Positions 27,429-34,715 of a DNA stretch of 64,000 bases are shown piece by piece. Within the stretch, counting starts at the first letter, position 1, and each line of letters begins with the position of its first letter. Location of the stretch: positions 310,001-374,000 of the forward strand of contig CAZDXQ010000001.1 in NCBI GenBank assembly GCA_964509545.1, in the 5' to 3' direction. This DNA is from JADJWR01 sp964509545. GTDB taxonomy: Bacteria; Pseudomonadota; Gammaproteobacteria; Burkholderiales; Burkholderiaceae_F. Below the pieces are notes generated by a model. The model had not been told where the DNA came from, ran no database searches, and saw only the letters and a program-made list of their open reading frames with translations. A program made the translations under genes and the position numbers.

Positions 27429-28394
27429 ATGACCAGACTCATCACCGTCTTCGGCGCCACCGGCGCACAGGGCGGCGCCCTGGCGCGCGCGATCCTCGCC
27501 GACCCGCAGCAACGCTTCCGCCTGCGCGCGGTGACGCGCCGGCCCGAATCGCCGGCAGCGCGGGCGCTGGCGCAGGCCGGCGCCGAGATCCTCGTTGCCG
27601 ACCTCGACGATGCCGCCAGCGTCCGTCGCGCGATGAACGGCGCCTACGGCGCCTTCTGCGTGACCAACTACTGGGAGCACTTCTCGCCAGAGAAGGAACT
27701 GCTGCAGGCGCACGCGATGGCGCAGGCCGCCGCGCGCGCGCGCGTGCAGCACGTGATCTGGTCGACGCTGGAAGACACGCGCGATCTGATCACGCCCGAC
27801 GGCAGCCGGATGCCGGTGCTGATGGGCGGCTACAACGTGCCGCACTTCGACGCCAAGGGCGAGGCCAACCACGCTTTCATCGACCTCGCCGTGCCGACGA
27901 CGCTGCTTTACACCTCGGCGTACTGGGACAACCTGATCCACTTCGGCTGGGCGCCGAAGCGCGATGCCTCGGGCCGCCTGGCGCTGGCGCTGCCGATGGG
28001 CAGCCGCAAGCTTCCCGGCATCGCCGCCGAGGACATCGGCCGCTGCGCCTTCGGCATCTTCGCGCGCGGCACGGAGCTGATCGGCAAGTCGATCGGGGTG
28101 GCCGGCGAGCACCTGACCGTGGCGCAGATGGCCGAGCAACTGAGTCTCGTGCTCGGCGAGCCGGTCGTCGACGCCCGGCTGACGCCGGCGCAGTACCGGG
28201 CACTGGGTTTCCCCGGTGCCGACGACCTCGGCAACATGTTCCAGTTCAAGCAGGAGTTCGAACATGCGTACTGCGCCGCGCGCAGTGTCGCCTGCTCGCG
28301 CGAGCTGAATCCGCAACTGCAGACCTTCGCCGCCTGGCTGGCGGCACACCGCCAGCCGCTGCGCGCCGCGGCCGGTCTCGCGCTCGCTGCCTGA
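27429..28394 (+). CDS. NmrA family NAD(P)-binding oxidoreductase-like protein
   Basis: A 321-aa atypical short-chain-dehydrogenase-fold protein of the NmrA group. The N-terminal nucleotide motif is FGATGAQGGALARAIL (GxxGxxG), and then RAVTRRPES and the acidic VADLDDAASV follow. NmrA-family proteins are NAD(P)-sensing regulators or isoflavone-reductase-like enzymes; here the regular length and VIWSTLEDTRD favour a reductase or sensor, without a known substrate. The start at 27429 is chosen by the clean N-terminus. It lies between the REP repeat and the aminotransferase gene. Confidence 0.85.
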   Translation: MTRLITVFGATGAQGGALARAILADPQQRFRLRAVTRRPESPAARALAQAGAEILVADLDDAASVRRAMNGAYGAFCVTNYWEHFSPEKELLQAHAMAQAAARARVQHVIWSTLEDTRDLITPDGSRMPVLMGGYNVPHFDAKGEANHAFIDLAVPTTLLYTSAYWDNLIHFGWAPKRDASGRLALALPMGSRKLPGIAAEDIGRCAFGIFARGTELIGKSIGVAGEHLTVAQMAEQLSLVLGEPVVDARLTPAQYRALGFPGADDLGNMFQFKQEFEHAYCAARSVACSRELNPQLQTFAAWLAAHRQPLRAAAGLALAA

Positions 28395-28580
28395 GCCGGC
28401 GTCACGCGCCGGCCATTTCATCGGCCGCCGCCATGACCCGCAAGACGCCGGCGGCTCGCCCGCCGTGGGTTATCGTCTGCCCTGCGCGCCCGTCCTGCGC
28501 AGTGGCAGACGCAGTGCCGCCGCTGCCCTTGGCGATACGGAGCGGCCGTCGCCGACCCGCAGCGGAACCGGACACTGCCG

Positions 28581-30326
28581 ATGAATGGCGATCTTGCTCG
28601 GCTGAGAGAACAGATCATCGGCCACGATGCCGTGCTCGACGGGCCGTTCGGCCCACGCCGCATCACCTACGCCGACTACACCGCCTCCGGGCGCTGCCTC
28701 GAATCGGTCGAGCGTTTCATTCGCGGGCGCGTGCTGCCGTACTACGCCAACACCCATACCGAATCGTCCGGCACCGGCCGCCAGACCACGCGGCTGCGCG
28801 AGGCGGCGCGGGCGGCGATCCTCGCCGCGGTCGGCGGCAGTGACGACGACGCCGTGATCTTCTGCGGCGCTGGCGCCACCGCCGCGATCGACAAGACGAT
28901 CGACATCCTCAACCTGCGCATCCCGGATGATCTCGACCGCCGCTACCGGCTGGCCGAGAAGATTCCGGCGGGCGAGCGGCCCGTGGTCTTCATCGGTCCG
29001 TACGAGCACCACTCGAACGAGATCTCCTGGCGCGAGACGATCGCCGATGTCGTCGTCATCGACGAGGACGCGCGCGGCGGCGTCGACCTCGATCGTCTCG
29101 AGCGCAGGTTGCGCGAGTACGCCGGCCGGCCGCTGCGCATCGGCAGCTTCTCGGCAGCGTCGAACGTGACCGGCATCATCACCGACATCGACGCCGTCAC
29201 CCGCCTGCTGCACGCGCACGGCGCGCTGGCCTTCTGGGACTACGCCGCCGCCGGCCCCTACCTGCCGATCCGCATGTCGGCGGCCGAGCGCGCGCGCTCG
29301 CTGGACGCCGTGTTTCTCAGCCCGCACAAGTTCGTCGGCGGGCCGGGTGCGCCGGGCGTGCTGGTGATCAAGCGCACGCTGCTCGCCAACCGCGTGCCCA
29401 CCGTGCCCGGCGGCGGCACCGTCGCCTACGTCAGCGAACGCAAGCACGACTACCTCGCCGACCCGGTGCACCGCGAGGAAGGCGGAACGCCGGACATCAT
29501 CGGCGCGATCCGCGCCGGTCTCGCCTTCCAGATCAAGCAGGCGGTCGGCGACGAGGCCCTGCACGAGCGCGAAGTCGAACTGACGCGGCGCGCCTTCGCC
29601 GCATGGACCGGCAACCCCAACGTGCACATCCTCGGCAACGCGCAGGCGGCACGACTGCCGATCTTCTCGATGACGCTGCGCTACGGCGCGGGCTTCCTGC
29701 ACCACGACTTCGTCGTCACGCTGCTCAACGACGTCTTCGGCATCCAGACGCGCGGCGGCTGCTCCTGCGCCGGGCCGTACGGGCACCGGCTGCTCGGCAT
29801 CGACCCCGAACTGTCGCAGCAGTTCGAGTCGGCGATCCTCGACGGCTACGAGGGCGCGAAGCCCGGTTGGGTGCGCGTCAGCTTCCACTTCCTGATGTCG
29901 GACGCCGAGGTCGATTACATCCTGCGCGCGGTCTGCTGGGTCGCCGAGCATGGCTGGCGGTTGCTGCCGCAGTACCGGTTCGACGCCGCCACCGGCCGCT
30001 GGGCGCACCGCAGTACGCCGCCTGCCGCCGCGCCGCGGGCGCAGGATCTCGGCACAGGCGAACTGCTCGGCGGGTCGGCCGATCGCGCGGCGCCGCGCCG
30101 CCTGCCCGAATCGGCGCTCGACCAACACTTCGCCGAGGCCGAGGCACTGTGCGCCCAGCGGCCGGCGCGCAACGAATCACCACCGCCCGCCGCCAAACTG
30201 CCGTTCGACGAACTGCGCTGGTTCTGGCTGCCCGACGATGCGCTCGACGGCGACGGCACCGTGCTGTCGCCGCCGACCTGCCCGCCGGCGGCCGCGCGGG
30301 TGCGGCCGGCGACGCGCGGCGCCTGA
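28581..30326 (+). CDS. Class V-fold PLP-dependent aminotransferase / cysteine-desulfurase-like
   Basis: A 581-aa PLP enzyme of fold type I. The catalytic lysine is Lys250 in SPHKFVGGPGAPGVL. Other landmarks are HTESSGTGRQTTRLRE (~57-72), VIFCGAGATAAIDK (~93-106), FIGPYEHHSNEISW and RGGCSCAGPYGHRLLG with Cys394 and Cys396. It resembles SufS/NifS-type or isopenicillin-epimerase-type members, but is longer; the last ~110 residues are Ala/Pro/Arg-rich and unlike the fold. The real reaction is not clear. It ends one base before the convergent VOC gene. Confidence 0.88.
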   Translation: MNGDLARLREQIIGHDAVLDGPFGPRRITYADYTASGRCLESVERFIRGRVLPYYANTHTESSGTGRQTTRLREAARAAILAAVGGSDDDAVIFCGAGATAAIDKTIDILNLRIPDDLDRRYRLAEKIPAGERPVVFIGPYEHHSNEISWRETIADVVVIDEDARGGVDLDRLERRLREYAGRPLRIGSFSAASNVTGIITDIDAVTRLLHAHGALAFWDYAAAGPYLPIRMSAAERARSLDAVFLSPHKFVGGPGAPGVLVIKRTLLANRVPTVPGGGTVAYVSERKHDYLADPVHREEGGTPDIIGAIRAGLAFQIKQAVGDEALHEREVELTRRAFAAWTGNPNVHILGNAQAARLPIFSMTLRYGAGFLHHDFVVTLLNDVFGIQTRGGCSCAGPYGHRLLGIDPELSQQFESAILDGYEGAKPGWVRVSFHFLMSDAEVDYILRAVCWVAEHGWRLLPQYRFDAATGRWAHRSTPPAAAPRAQDLGTGELLGGSADRAAPRRLPESALDQHFAEAEALCAQRPARNESPPPAAKLPFDELRWFWLPDDALDGDGTVLSPPTCPPAAARVRPATRGA

Positions 30327-30327
30327 G

Positions 30328-30717
30328 TCAGGCCGTCGCGTTGATCATCCAGCCGACGCCGGAGCGGTCGGCCAGCATGCCGAAACACGGCGACCAGAAG
30401 GTCTTCGTCAGCGGCATCTGCACCTGACCGCCATCGGCCAGCGCCTCGAAGCAGCGCCTCGCTTGCGCGGCGTAGGCGACCGTGATCGACAGCGAAAAGC
30501 CGGCGATCGGCCGCGCCTGGCTGCTGCAGTCGTCCGAGGCCATCACCACCGACTCGCCGATGCGGAAGCTCGCGTGCATCACCTTGTCCTCCGAGCCGGG
30601 CGGCACCATGCCCGGCGGCGGCGGATCGGGGCTTTCGCGACAGCGCATCAGCGTCTGCACCTCGGCACCGAGCGCTACGGCGTCGACGGCGCGACCTACT
30701 GGGTGGCGCGCCGGCAC
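30328..30717 (-). CDS. VOC (PhnB-like) family protein, N-terminally truncated
   Basis: A 129-aa frame whose residues ~17-129 match PhnB-like vicinal-oxygen-chelate proteins: LGAEVQTLMR, EDKVMHASFRIGESVVMASDD, FSLSITV, and a C-terminus GGQVQMPLTKTFWSPCFGML. The expected N-terminal strand and first metal-site residues (YLxFxGxCxEAxxFY) are missing, replaced by MPARHPVGRAVDAVA. The upstream DNA in other frames does not restore it. It is probably a non-functional remnant. Genes of this type usually travel with ECF42-like sigma factors, and a truncated one lies at 32362. Confidence 0.68.
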   Translation of the reverse strand: MPARHPVGRAVDAVALGAEVQTLMRCRESPDPPPPGMVPPGSEDKVMHASFRIGESVVMASDDCSSQARPIAGFSLSITVAYAAQARRCFEALADGGQVQMPLTKTFWSPCFGMLADRSGVGWMINATA

Positions 30718-30845
30718 CGCGTCGACGCGGCGGGGCCCTGAGCGGCCCGACAGTCGCCGGCGCGGCGCGCGCCGACGCTGCGACGAGGTCGGCGAGCCGC
30801 CTCAGCGAGGCAGGGGTTCGTCCACCGGCAACGCCCCTTGCTCGC

Positions 30846-31103
30846 TCATCCTCCGCTCAGCGCCTGGACGATGAACAGTTCATCGTCCGGCGCCAGCGGT
30901 GCGGCCAGGTCGAAGGTCTGCGCGCCGTTGACGAAGAAGCGGACGTGCCGGCGCATCCTTTCCTGCTCGTCGATCATGCGGAAACGGATGCCGGGGAACT
31001 GGCGCTCCAGGTCGTCGAGGACCTCGGCCAGCGTGCGGCCTTCCGCCTCGACCCAGGTGCGCTCGGTATACGAGCGCAGCGGACTGGGGATCAGCACCTT
31101 CAT
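30846..31103 (-). CDS. MoaD/ThiS family sulfur-carrier protein
   Basis: An 85-aa ubiquitin-like (beta-grasp) sulfur carrier. It starts MKVLIPSPLRSYTERTWVEA and ends ELFIVQALSGG with the C-terminal Gly-Gly on which a thiocarboxylate forms. FFVNGAQTF corresponds to the MoaD family strand. The ATG at 31103 is preferred over upstream options because it gives the domain start. It is 14 bases downstream of the BNR-propeller gene, and no MoaE, ThiF/MoeB or other acceptor enzyme is nearby. Its role is therefore unknown; pairing with the propeller gene suggests a joint function. Confidence 0.85.
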   Translation of the reverse strand: MKVLIPSPLRSYTERTWVEAEGRTLAEVLDDLERQFPGIRFRMIDEQERMRRHVRFFVNGAQTFDLAAPLAPDDELFIVQALSGG

Positions 31104-31117
31104 CGGGCTGCCCGCCG

Positions 31118-32317
31118 CTAGCGCAGTTCGCCAGCCTCGACGGCGTAGATTTCCGGCAAGCCGCGGGCGATGCACTTCCATTGGCCGCCCTCGTCGCGGC
31201 TGGCCCAAAGTTCGCCACCGGTGGTGCCGAAGTACAGGCCCACCGGTTCGCCGCTGTCAGCGCACATCGCCTGCCGCTTCACCGTCCACCACGCCTGTTC
31301 GCCCGGCAGGCCTTTGTCGAGTCGCTGCCAGGTCCTGCCAGCGTTGCGCGTGCCGTAGACGGCGGGCTTGCCTTCCGGACTGGTGCGCGGCCACACCGTC
31401 TGCCCGTCCATCGGCAGCACCCAGGCGACGTCGGCATTGCGCGGGTGAACGACCATGGGAAAGCCGATGTCGCCGACTCGCTTCGGCATCGTCCGCCCGA
31501 TGCGCTCCCAGCGGGTCGAGGGCCGGTCGATGCGGTAGATGCCGCAGTGGTTCTGCTGGTACAGGCGATCCGGATTGCTCGGGCACATGCGCACGCAGTG
31601 CGGGTCGTGGAAGGTCGGCGTCGCGACGTCGAAGCCCTCGACCACTTCCAGCCCGTCGATTAGCGTGTGGAAACTGGCGCCGCCGTCGGCCGACTCGTGC
31701 ACGCCGCCACCCGACATGCCGAAGTACATATGCTTCGGATCGCGCGGGTCGACGATGATCGAGTGCAGCTTCGGACCGTCGGGCGTGCCGTCCTGCACGG
31801 TGCCGAACCACTGCAGGTACTGCGGGTCGTCGTTGATGTGAGAAAACGGCGCCCAGGTCACGCCACCATCGTCCGAGCGGAACAGCCCCTGCGGCGACGT
31901 GCCGGCGTACCAGACGTTCGGCTCGTTGCCATGAGCCGGCGTCAGCCAGAAGGTGTGATCGACGCTGCGGCCGCTGCCGTCCTCGCGCTTGGCAAACGCC
32001 GGCGGTCTCGCCGCCTCCTTCCACGTGCGGCCGTGGTCGGTCGAGCGGAAAACGGTCGGCCCAAGGTGCCCGGTCTTGGCCGCGGCGAGCAGCGTGCGGC
32101 CGTCGCGCGGATCGAGCACCAGATGGTTGATGACATGGCCGAGGAAATGCGGCCCGTCGATGCGCCATGTCCGCCGCGCGCCGTCGCCGTGCAGCAGCCA
32201 GGCGCCCTTGCGCGTGGCCACCAGCAGCACCGCGCGGCGGCCGCGCGCCGGCGCGGCTTTCTTCGCCGTCGATCCGGCCGTCCTGCGTGCCGTCTTTGCT
32301 GCGACTCCTGTTGCCAT
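31118..32317 (-). CDS. BNR/WD40-like repeat (sialidase-fold) propeller protein
   Basis: A 399-aa protein with several BNR or Asp-box repeats characteristic of beta-propellers: VFRSTDHGRTWKEA (~100), LFRSDDGGVTWAPF (~157), VHESADGGASFHTL (~217), NAGRTWQRL (~335) and LWASRDEGGQWKC (~375). The N-terminus is Lys/Ala-rich without a clear signal peptide (after ATG at 32317, with AGGAGG upstream). Known members are annotated as exo-sialidase-like or WD40/YVTN proteins without established enzyme activity. The MoaD-like gene follows, so this forms a two-gene unit. Confidence 0.82.
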   Translation of the reverse strand: MATGVAAKTARRTAGSTAKKAAPARGRRAVLLVATRKGAWLLHGDGARRTWRIDGPHFLGHVINHLVLDPRDGRTLLAAAKTGHLGPTVFRSTDHGRTWKEAARPPAFAKREDGSGRSVDHTFWLTPAHGNEPNVWYAGTSPQGLFRSDDGGVTWAPFSHINDDPQYLQWFGTVQDGTPDGPKLHSIIVDPRDPKHMYFGMSGGGVHESADGGASFHTLIDGLEVVEGFDVATPTFHDPHCVRMCPSNPDRLYQQNHCGIYRIDRPSTRWERIGRTMPKRVGDIGFPMVVHPRNADVAWVLPMDGQTVWPRTSPEGKPAVYGTRNAGRTWQRLDKGLPGEQAWWTVKRQAMCADSGEPVGLYFGTTGGELWASRDEGGQWKCIARGLPEIYAVEAGELR

Positions 32318-32361
32318 CGTTGTTCCTCCTCGTCGTGGATCGCCGCCCCGCGGCGCAACTC

Positions 32362-32949
32362 TCATCGATGCTGCGGACTCCTCGCCTGCGCCTTCGCCAC
32401 CGTTTCGCGGATCGGCTCCTGGTACGGGATCCGCGCCTCGCGGATCTTGTTCTTCGCACGGACGATGCGCTGCGCCAGCGTCGGCGCCGGAGTGAGGAAG
32501 GCATGCGCGATGGCCTCGGTGGTCAGGCCGCAGACCTCGCGCGGCGTCAGCGCAACCTGCGCCTCGGGTGCCAGCGCCGGGTGGCAGCAGGTGAAGATCA
32601 GCCTGAGCCGGTCGTCCTCGATGTCCTCGCGCGCGGTCCAGTCCGGGGCCACGTCGGCGATCGACTCGACGCGCTCGGCGTGCTCGTCGAGTGCATCGAA
32701 GCGCGCCTGTCGACGGATGCCGTCGATCGCGTTGAAGCGACCGGCCGAGACCAGCCACGCACGCGGGTTTGCCGGCAGCCCTTCGCGCGGCCACTGTTCG
32801 AGCGCGGCACGGAAGGCCTCGGCCAGCGCCGCCTCGGCCGTGTCGAAGTCGCCGAGCAGGCGGACCAGCGTGGCGAAGACGCGGCGCGACTCGGCGCGAT
32901 GGATCGCGTCGAGTCTGGAACGCAGTTCCTCGGCTTGACTGTCGGACAT
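32362..32949 (-). CDS. ECF42-like RNA polymerase sigma factor, C-terminally truncated
   Basis: A 195-aa ECF sigma factor. Region 2 covers ~1-75 (FATLVRLLGDFDTAEAALAE, then EGLPANPRAWLVSAGRFNAI), and region 4 covers ~115-170 (LRLIFTCCHPALAPEAQVAL, EVCGLTTEAIAHAFLTPAPT, QRIVRAKNKIREARIPY). Full-length relatives in this group (ECF42/DUF6596) continue for about 200 residues of TPR-like extension; here the protein stops shortly after IPYQEP. Without the extension it may be inactive or differently regulated. The start at 32949 is the ATG nearest the family start. Confidence 0.75.
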   Translation of the reverse strand: MSDSQAEELRSRLDAIHRAESRRVFATLVRLLGDFDTAEAALAEAFRAALEQWPREGLPANPRAWLVSAGRFNAIDGIRRQARFDALDEHAERVESIADVAPDWTAREDIEDDRLRLIFTCCHPALAPEAQVALTPREVCGLTTEAIAHAFLTPAPTLAQRIVRAKNKIREARIPYQEPIRETVAKAQARSPQHR

Positions 32950-33133
32950 CGCGGCACTTGGGCGGGTCGCGCCATACCGACGCGCAACCGCAGCCGAATC
33001 ATCGGCCTGCCGGCCGGCTATCGTCACCGCGGCCTTGCGTTACGCGTCGGCACGCGATCGGACGCGCCTTTAGCAACGCGGCCGCGGCCGAACGGGCCGG
33101 CGCGCGAAGCCGGCCGCCGGCTGCGGCGGCGGC

Positions 33134-34540
33134 TCAGGTTGCCATTTCAGCGCGATCGAGATAGCCGGCGACGTCGTCGGCCGGGACCGCCGGGCTGAAC
33201 AGGAAGCCCTGCATGATGTTGCAGCCAAGGCGGCGCAGTTCGTCCATCTGCCGCATCTGCTCGACGCCTTCGGCGACCAGGCGCAGTCCCATCTGGCTGG
33301 CGATCGAGACCACCGCCGAGACGATCGAGGTGCTCGCCTTCGACTGCCCGAGGTCGCGTACGAAGCTGCGATCGACCTTCAGCGCCCGCACTGGCAGCCG
33401 GTGCAGGTTGCGCAGCGACGAGTATTTGACGCCGAAGTCGTCGATCGTCAGTGCGACGCCGTGCTGCGCGAGTTCGGCGACCTGGCCGACGGCGCGTTCG
33501 TCGTCGAGCTGCTCGTGCTCGGTCAGCTCGAGCTCGAGCGACGACGGCGGCAGCGAATGCCGCTCGAGCGCCGCCGCCACCGTGCCGGCGAAGTCGTCGC
33601 GGCGGAAATCCTGCGCCGACAGGTTCACCGCCACCCGCATCTGCGCGTGACCGCGGGAGCGCCAGCGGCGCAGGTTGTAGCAGGCGCTGTCGAGCACACG
33701 GACACTGATCACGTGCGCCAGCCCCGAGCGCTCGGCCACCGGCAGGAAGCTCGCCGGGCCGAGCAGGCCGCGCGTCGGATGACGCCAGCGCACCAGGGCT
33801 TCGAGCGTATCGACATTGTGAGTCACTAAATTGTGGATCGGCTGGAAGTGGACCCGGAACTCGCTGCGCAACAGCCCATCGCGGATGTCGCGACCGGTCA
33901 GGGGCGCGTCGTGGGGGTTGCCGGCAAACGGCGGCGCCGGCGCGGCGACGACGTCGCGCTCGGCCACCGCCACATCGACCCCGGTTTCCTTGGCGCTGCG
34001 CAGGGCCGCGCGCGCGGCGTACAGAAGCGCGCGGACATCGCTGCCATGAGTCGGGCACAGCGCCAGACCGCCTCGGGCCGACGCCGTACACAGGGCGCCG
34101 CTCAACGGGAATGGCGCCTTCAGCCCGGCGAGGACCTGCCGCGCCACGGCGATGCCGCTGGCGCCGTCGCAGACGTCGAACAACAGCACCGCGAATTCGT
34201 CGCCGCCGAGGCGGGTGATCAGATCATCGGCGCGCAGCTGCTCGGCCAGGCGGCGACCCGCGTCGCGCAGGAAGCGGTCGCCTACGGTGAAGCCATGGGC
34301 GCGGTTGATGCCGTGGAAGCGATCGATGTCGATGATCAGCAGCGCCAGCGGCGATGCCCCGCTGCTGACAGCCTGATGCAACCGTTCGAGGAATGATCCC
34401 GGGGAACGCAGCGCCGGATGGCGCGCCGCCTCATGGACTGTGGCGGCGGCGAGATCGCGCCGCGCCTCCGCGGTGTCGCGCGTCGGGGAAAGCGTCGCGG
34501 TGCCGGGGAGCGGGGGTGCCAACGCCTCTGGTTGAGTCAT
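33134..34540 (-). CDS. Diguanylate cyclase/phosphodiesterase (GGDEF-EAL)
   Basis: A 468-aa soluble protein of c-di-GMP signalling. The GGDEF domain (~45-200) has an intact GGDEF at 112-116. The EAL domain (~220-465) has EAL at 247-249, NLSAQ, ELTE, VAEGVE and the Gln of MQGFLF. Loop 6 reads DDFGVKYSS at ~367-375 instead of the common DDFGTGYSS, so phosphodiesterase activity could be altered. No N-terminal sensor domain or transmembrane segment is present. It is the first of three GGDEF genes in a row. Confidence 0.92.
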   Translation of the reverse strand: MTQPEALAPPLPGTATLSPTRDTAEARRDLAAATVHEAARHPALRSPGSFLERLHQAVSSGASPLALLIIDIDRFHGINRAHGFTVGDRFLRDAGRRLAEQLRADDLITRLGGDEFAVLLFDVCDGASGIAVARQVLAGLKAPFPLSGALCTASARGGLALCPTHGSDVRALLYAARAALRSAKETGVDVAVAERDVVAAPAPPFAGNPHDAPLTGRDIRDGLLRSEFRVHFQPIHNLVTHNVDTLEALVRWRHPTRGLLGPASFLPVAERSGLAHVISVRVLDSACYNLRRWRSRGHAQMRVAVNLSAQDFRRDDFAGTVAAALERHSLPPSSLELELTEHEQLDDERAVGQVAELAQHGVALTIDDFGVKYSSLRNLHRLPVRALKVDRSFVRDLGQSKASTSIVSAVVSIASQMGLRLVAEGVEQMRQMDELRRLGCNIMQGFLFSPAVPADDVAGYLDRAEMAT

Positions 34541-34715
34541 GACCCGACCAGATGCGGTCTGCTCATTGGCGCGTCCCGGCTGTTTTCTGCATCGGGCGAA
34601 GGTATCGCATGCGCTCGCCCTTGTAAACGCTTGAACAAAAACGCGTGAGTTAAACCGTCAGGCCGAGTCCTTCAAAGCCCAACCGGTAGGCAGTTTTACC
34701 GTGGCAGGCCCAAGA

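Noticed and set aside
30802..30849. A 15-codon frame starting with ATG that overlaps the MoaD-like stop
   Set aside because: It is too short, stops early, and no frameshift gives a recognisable protein.
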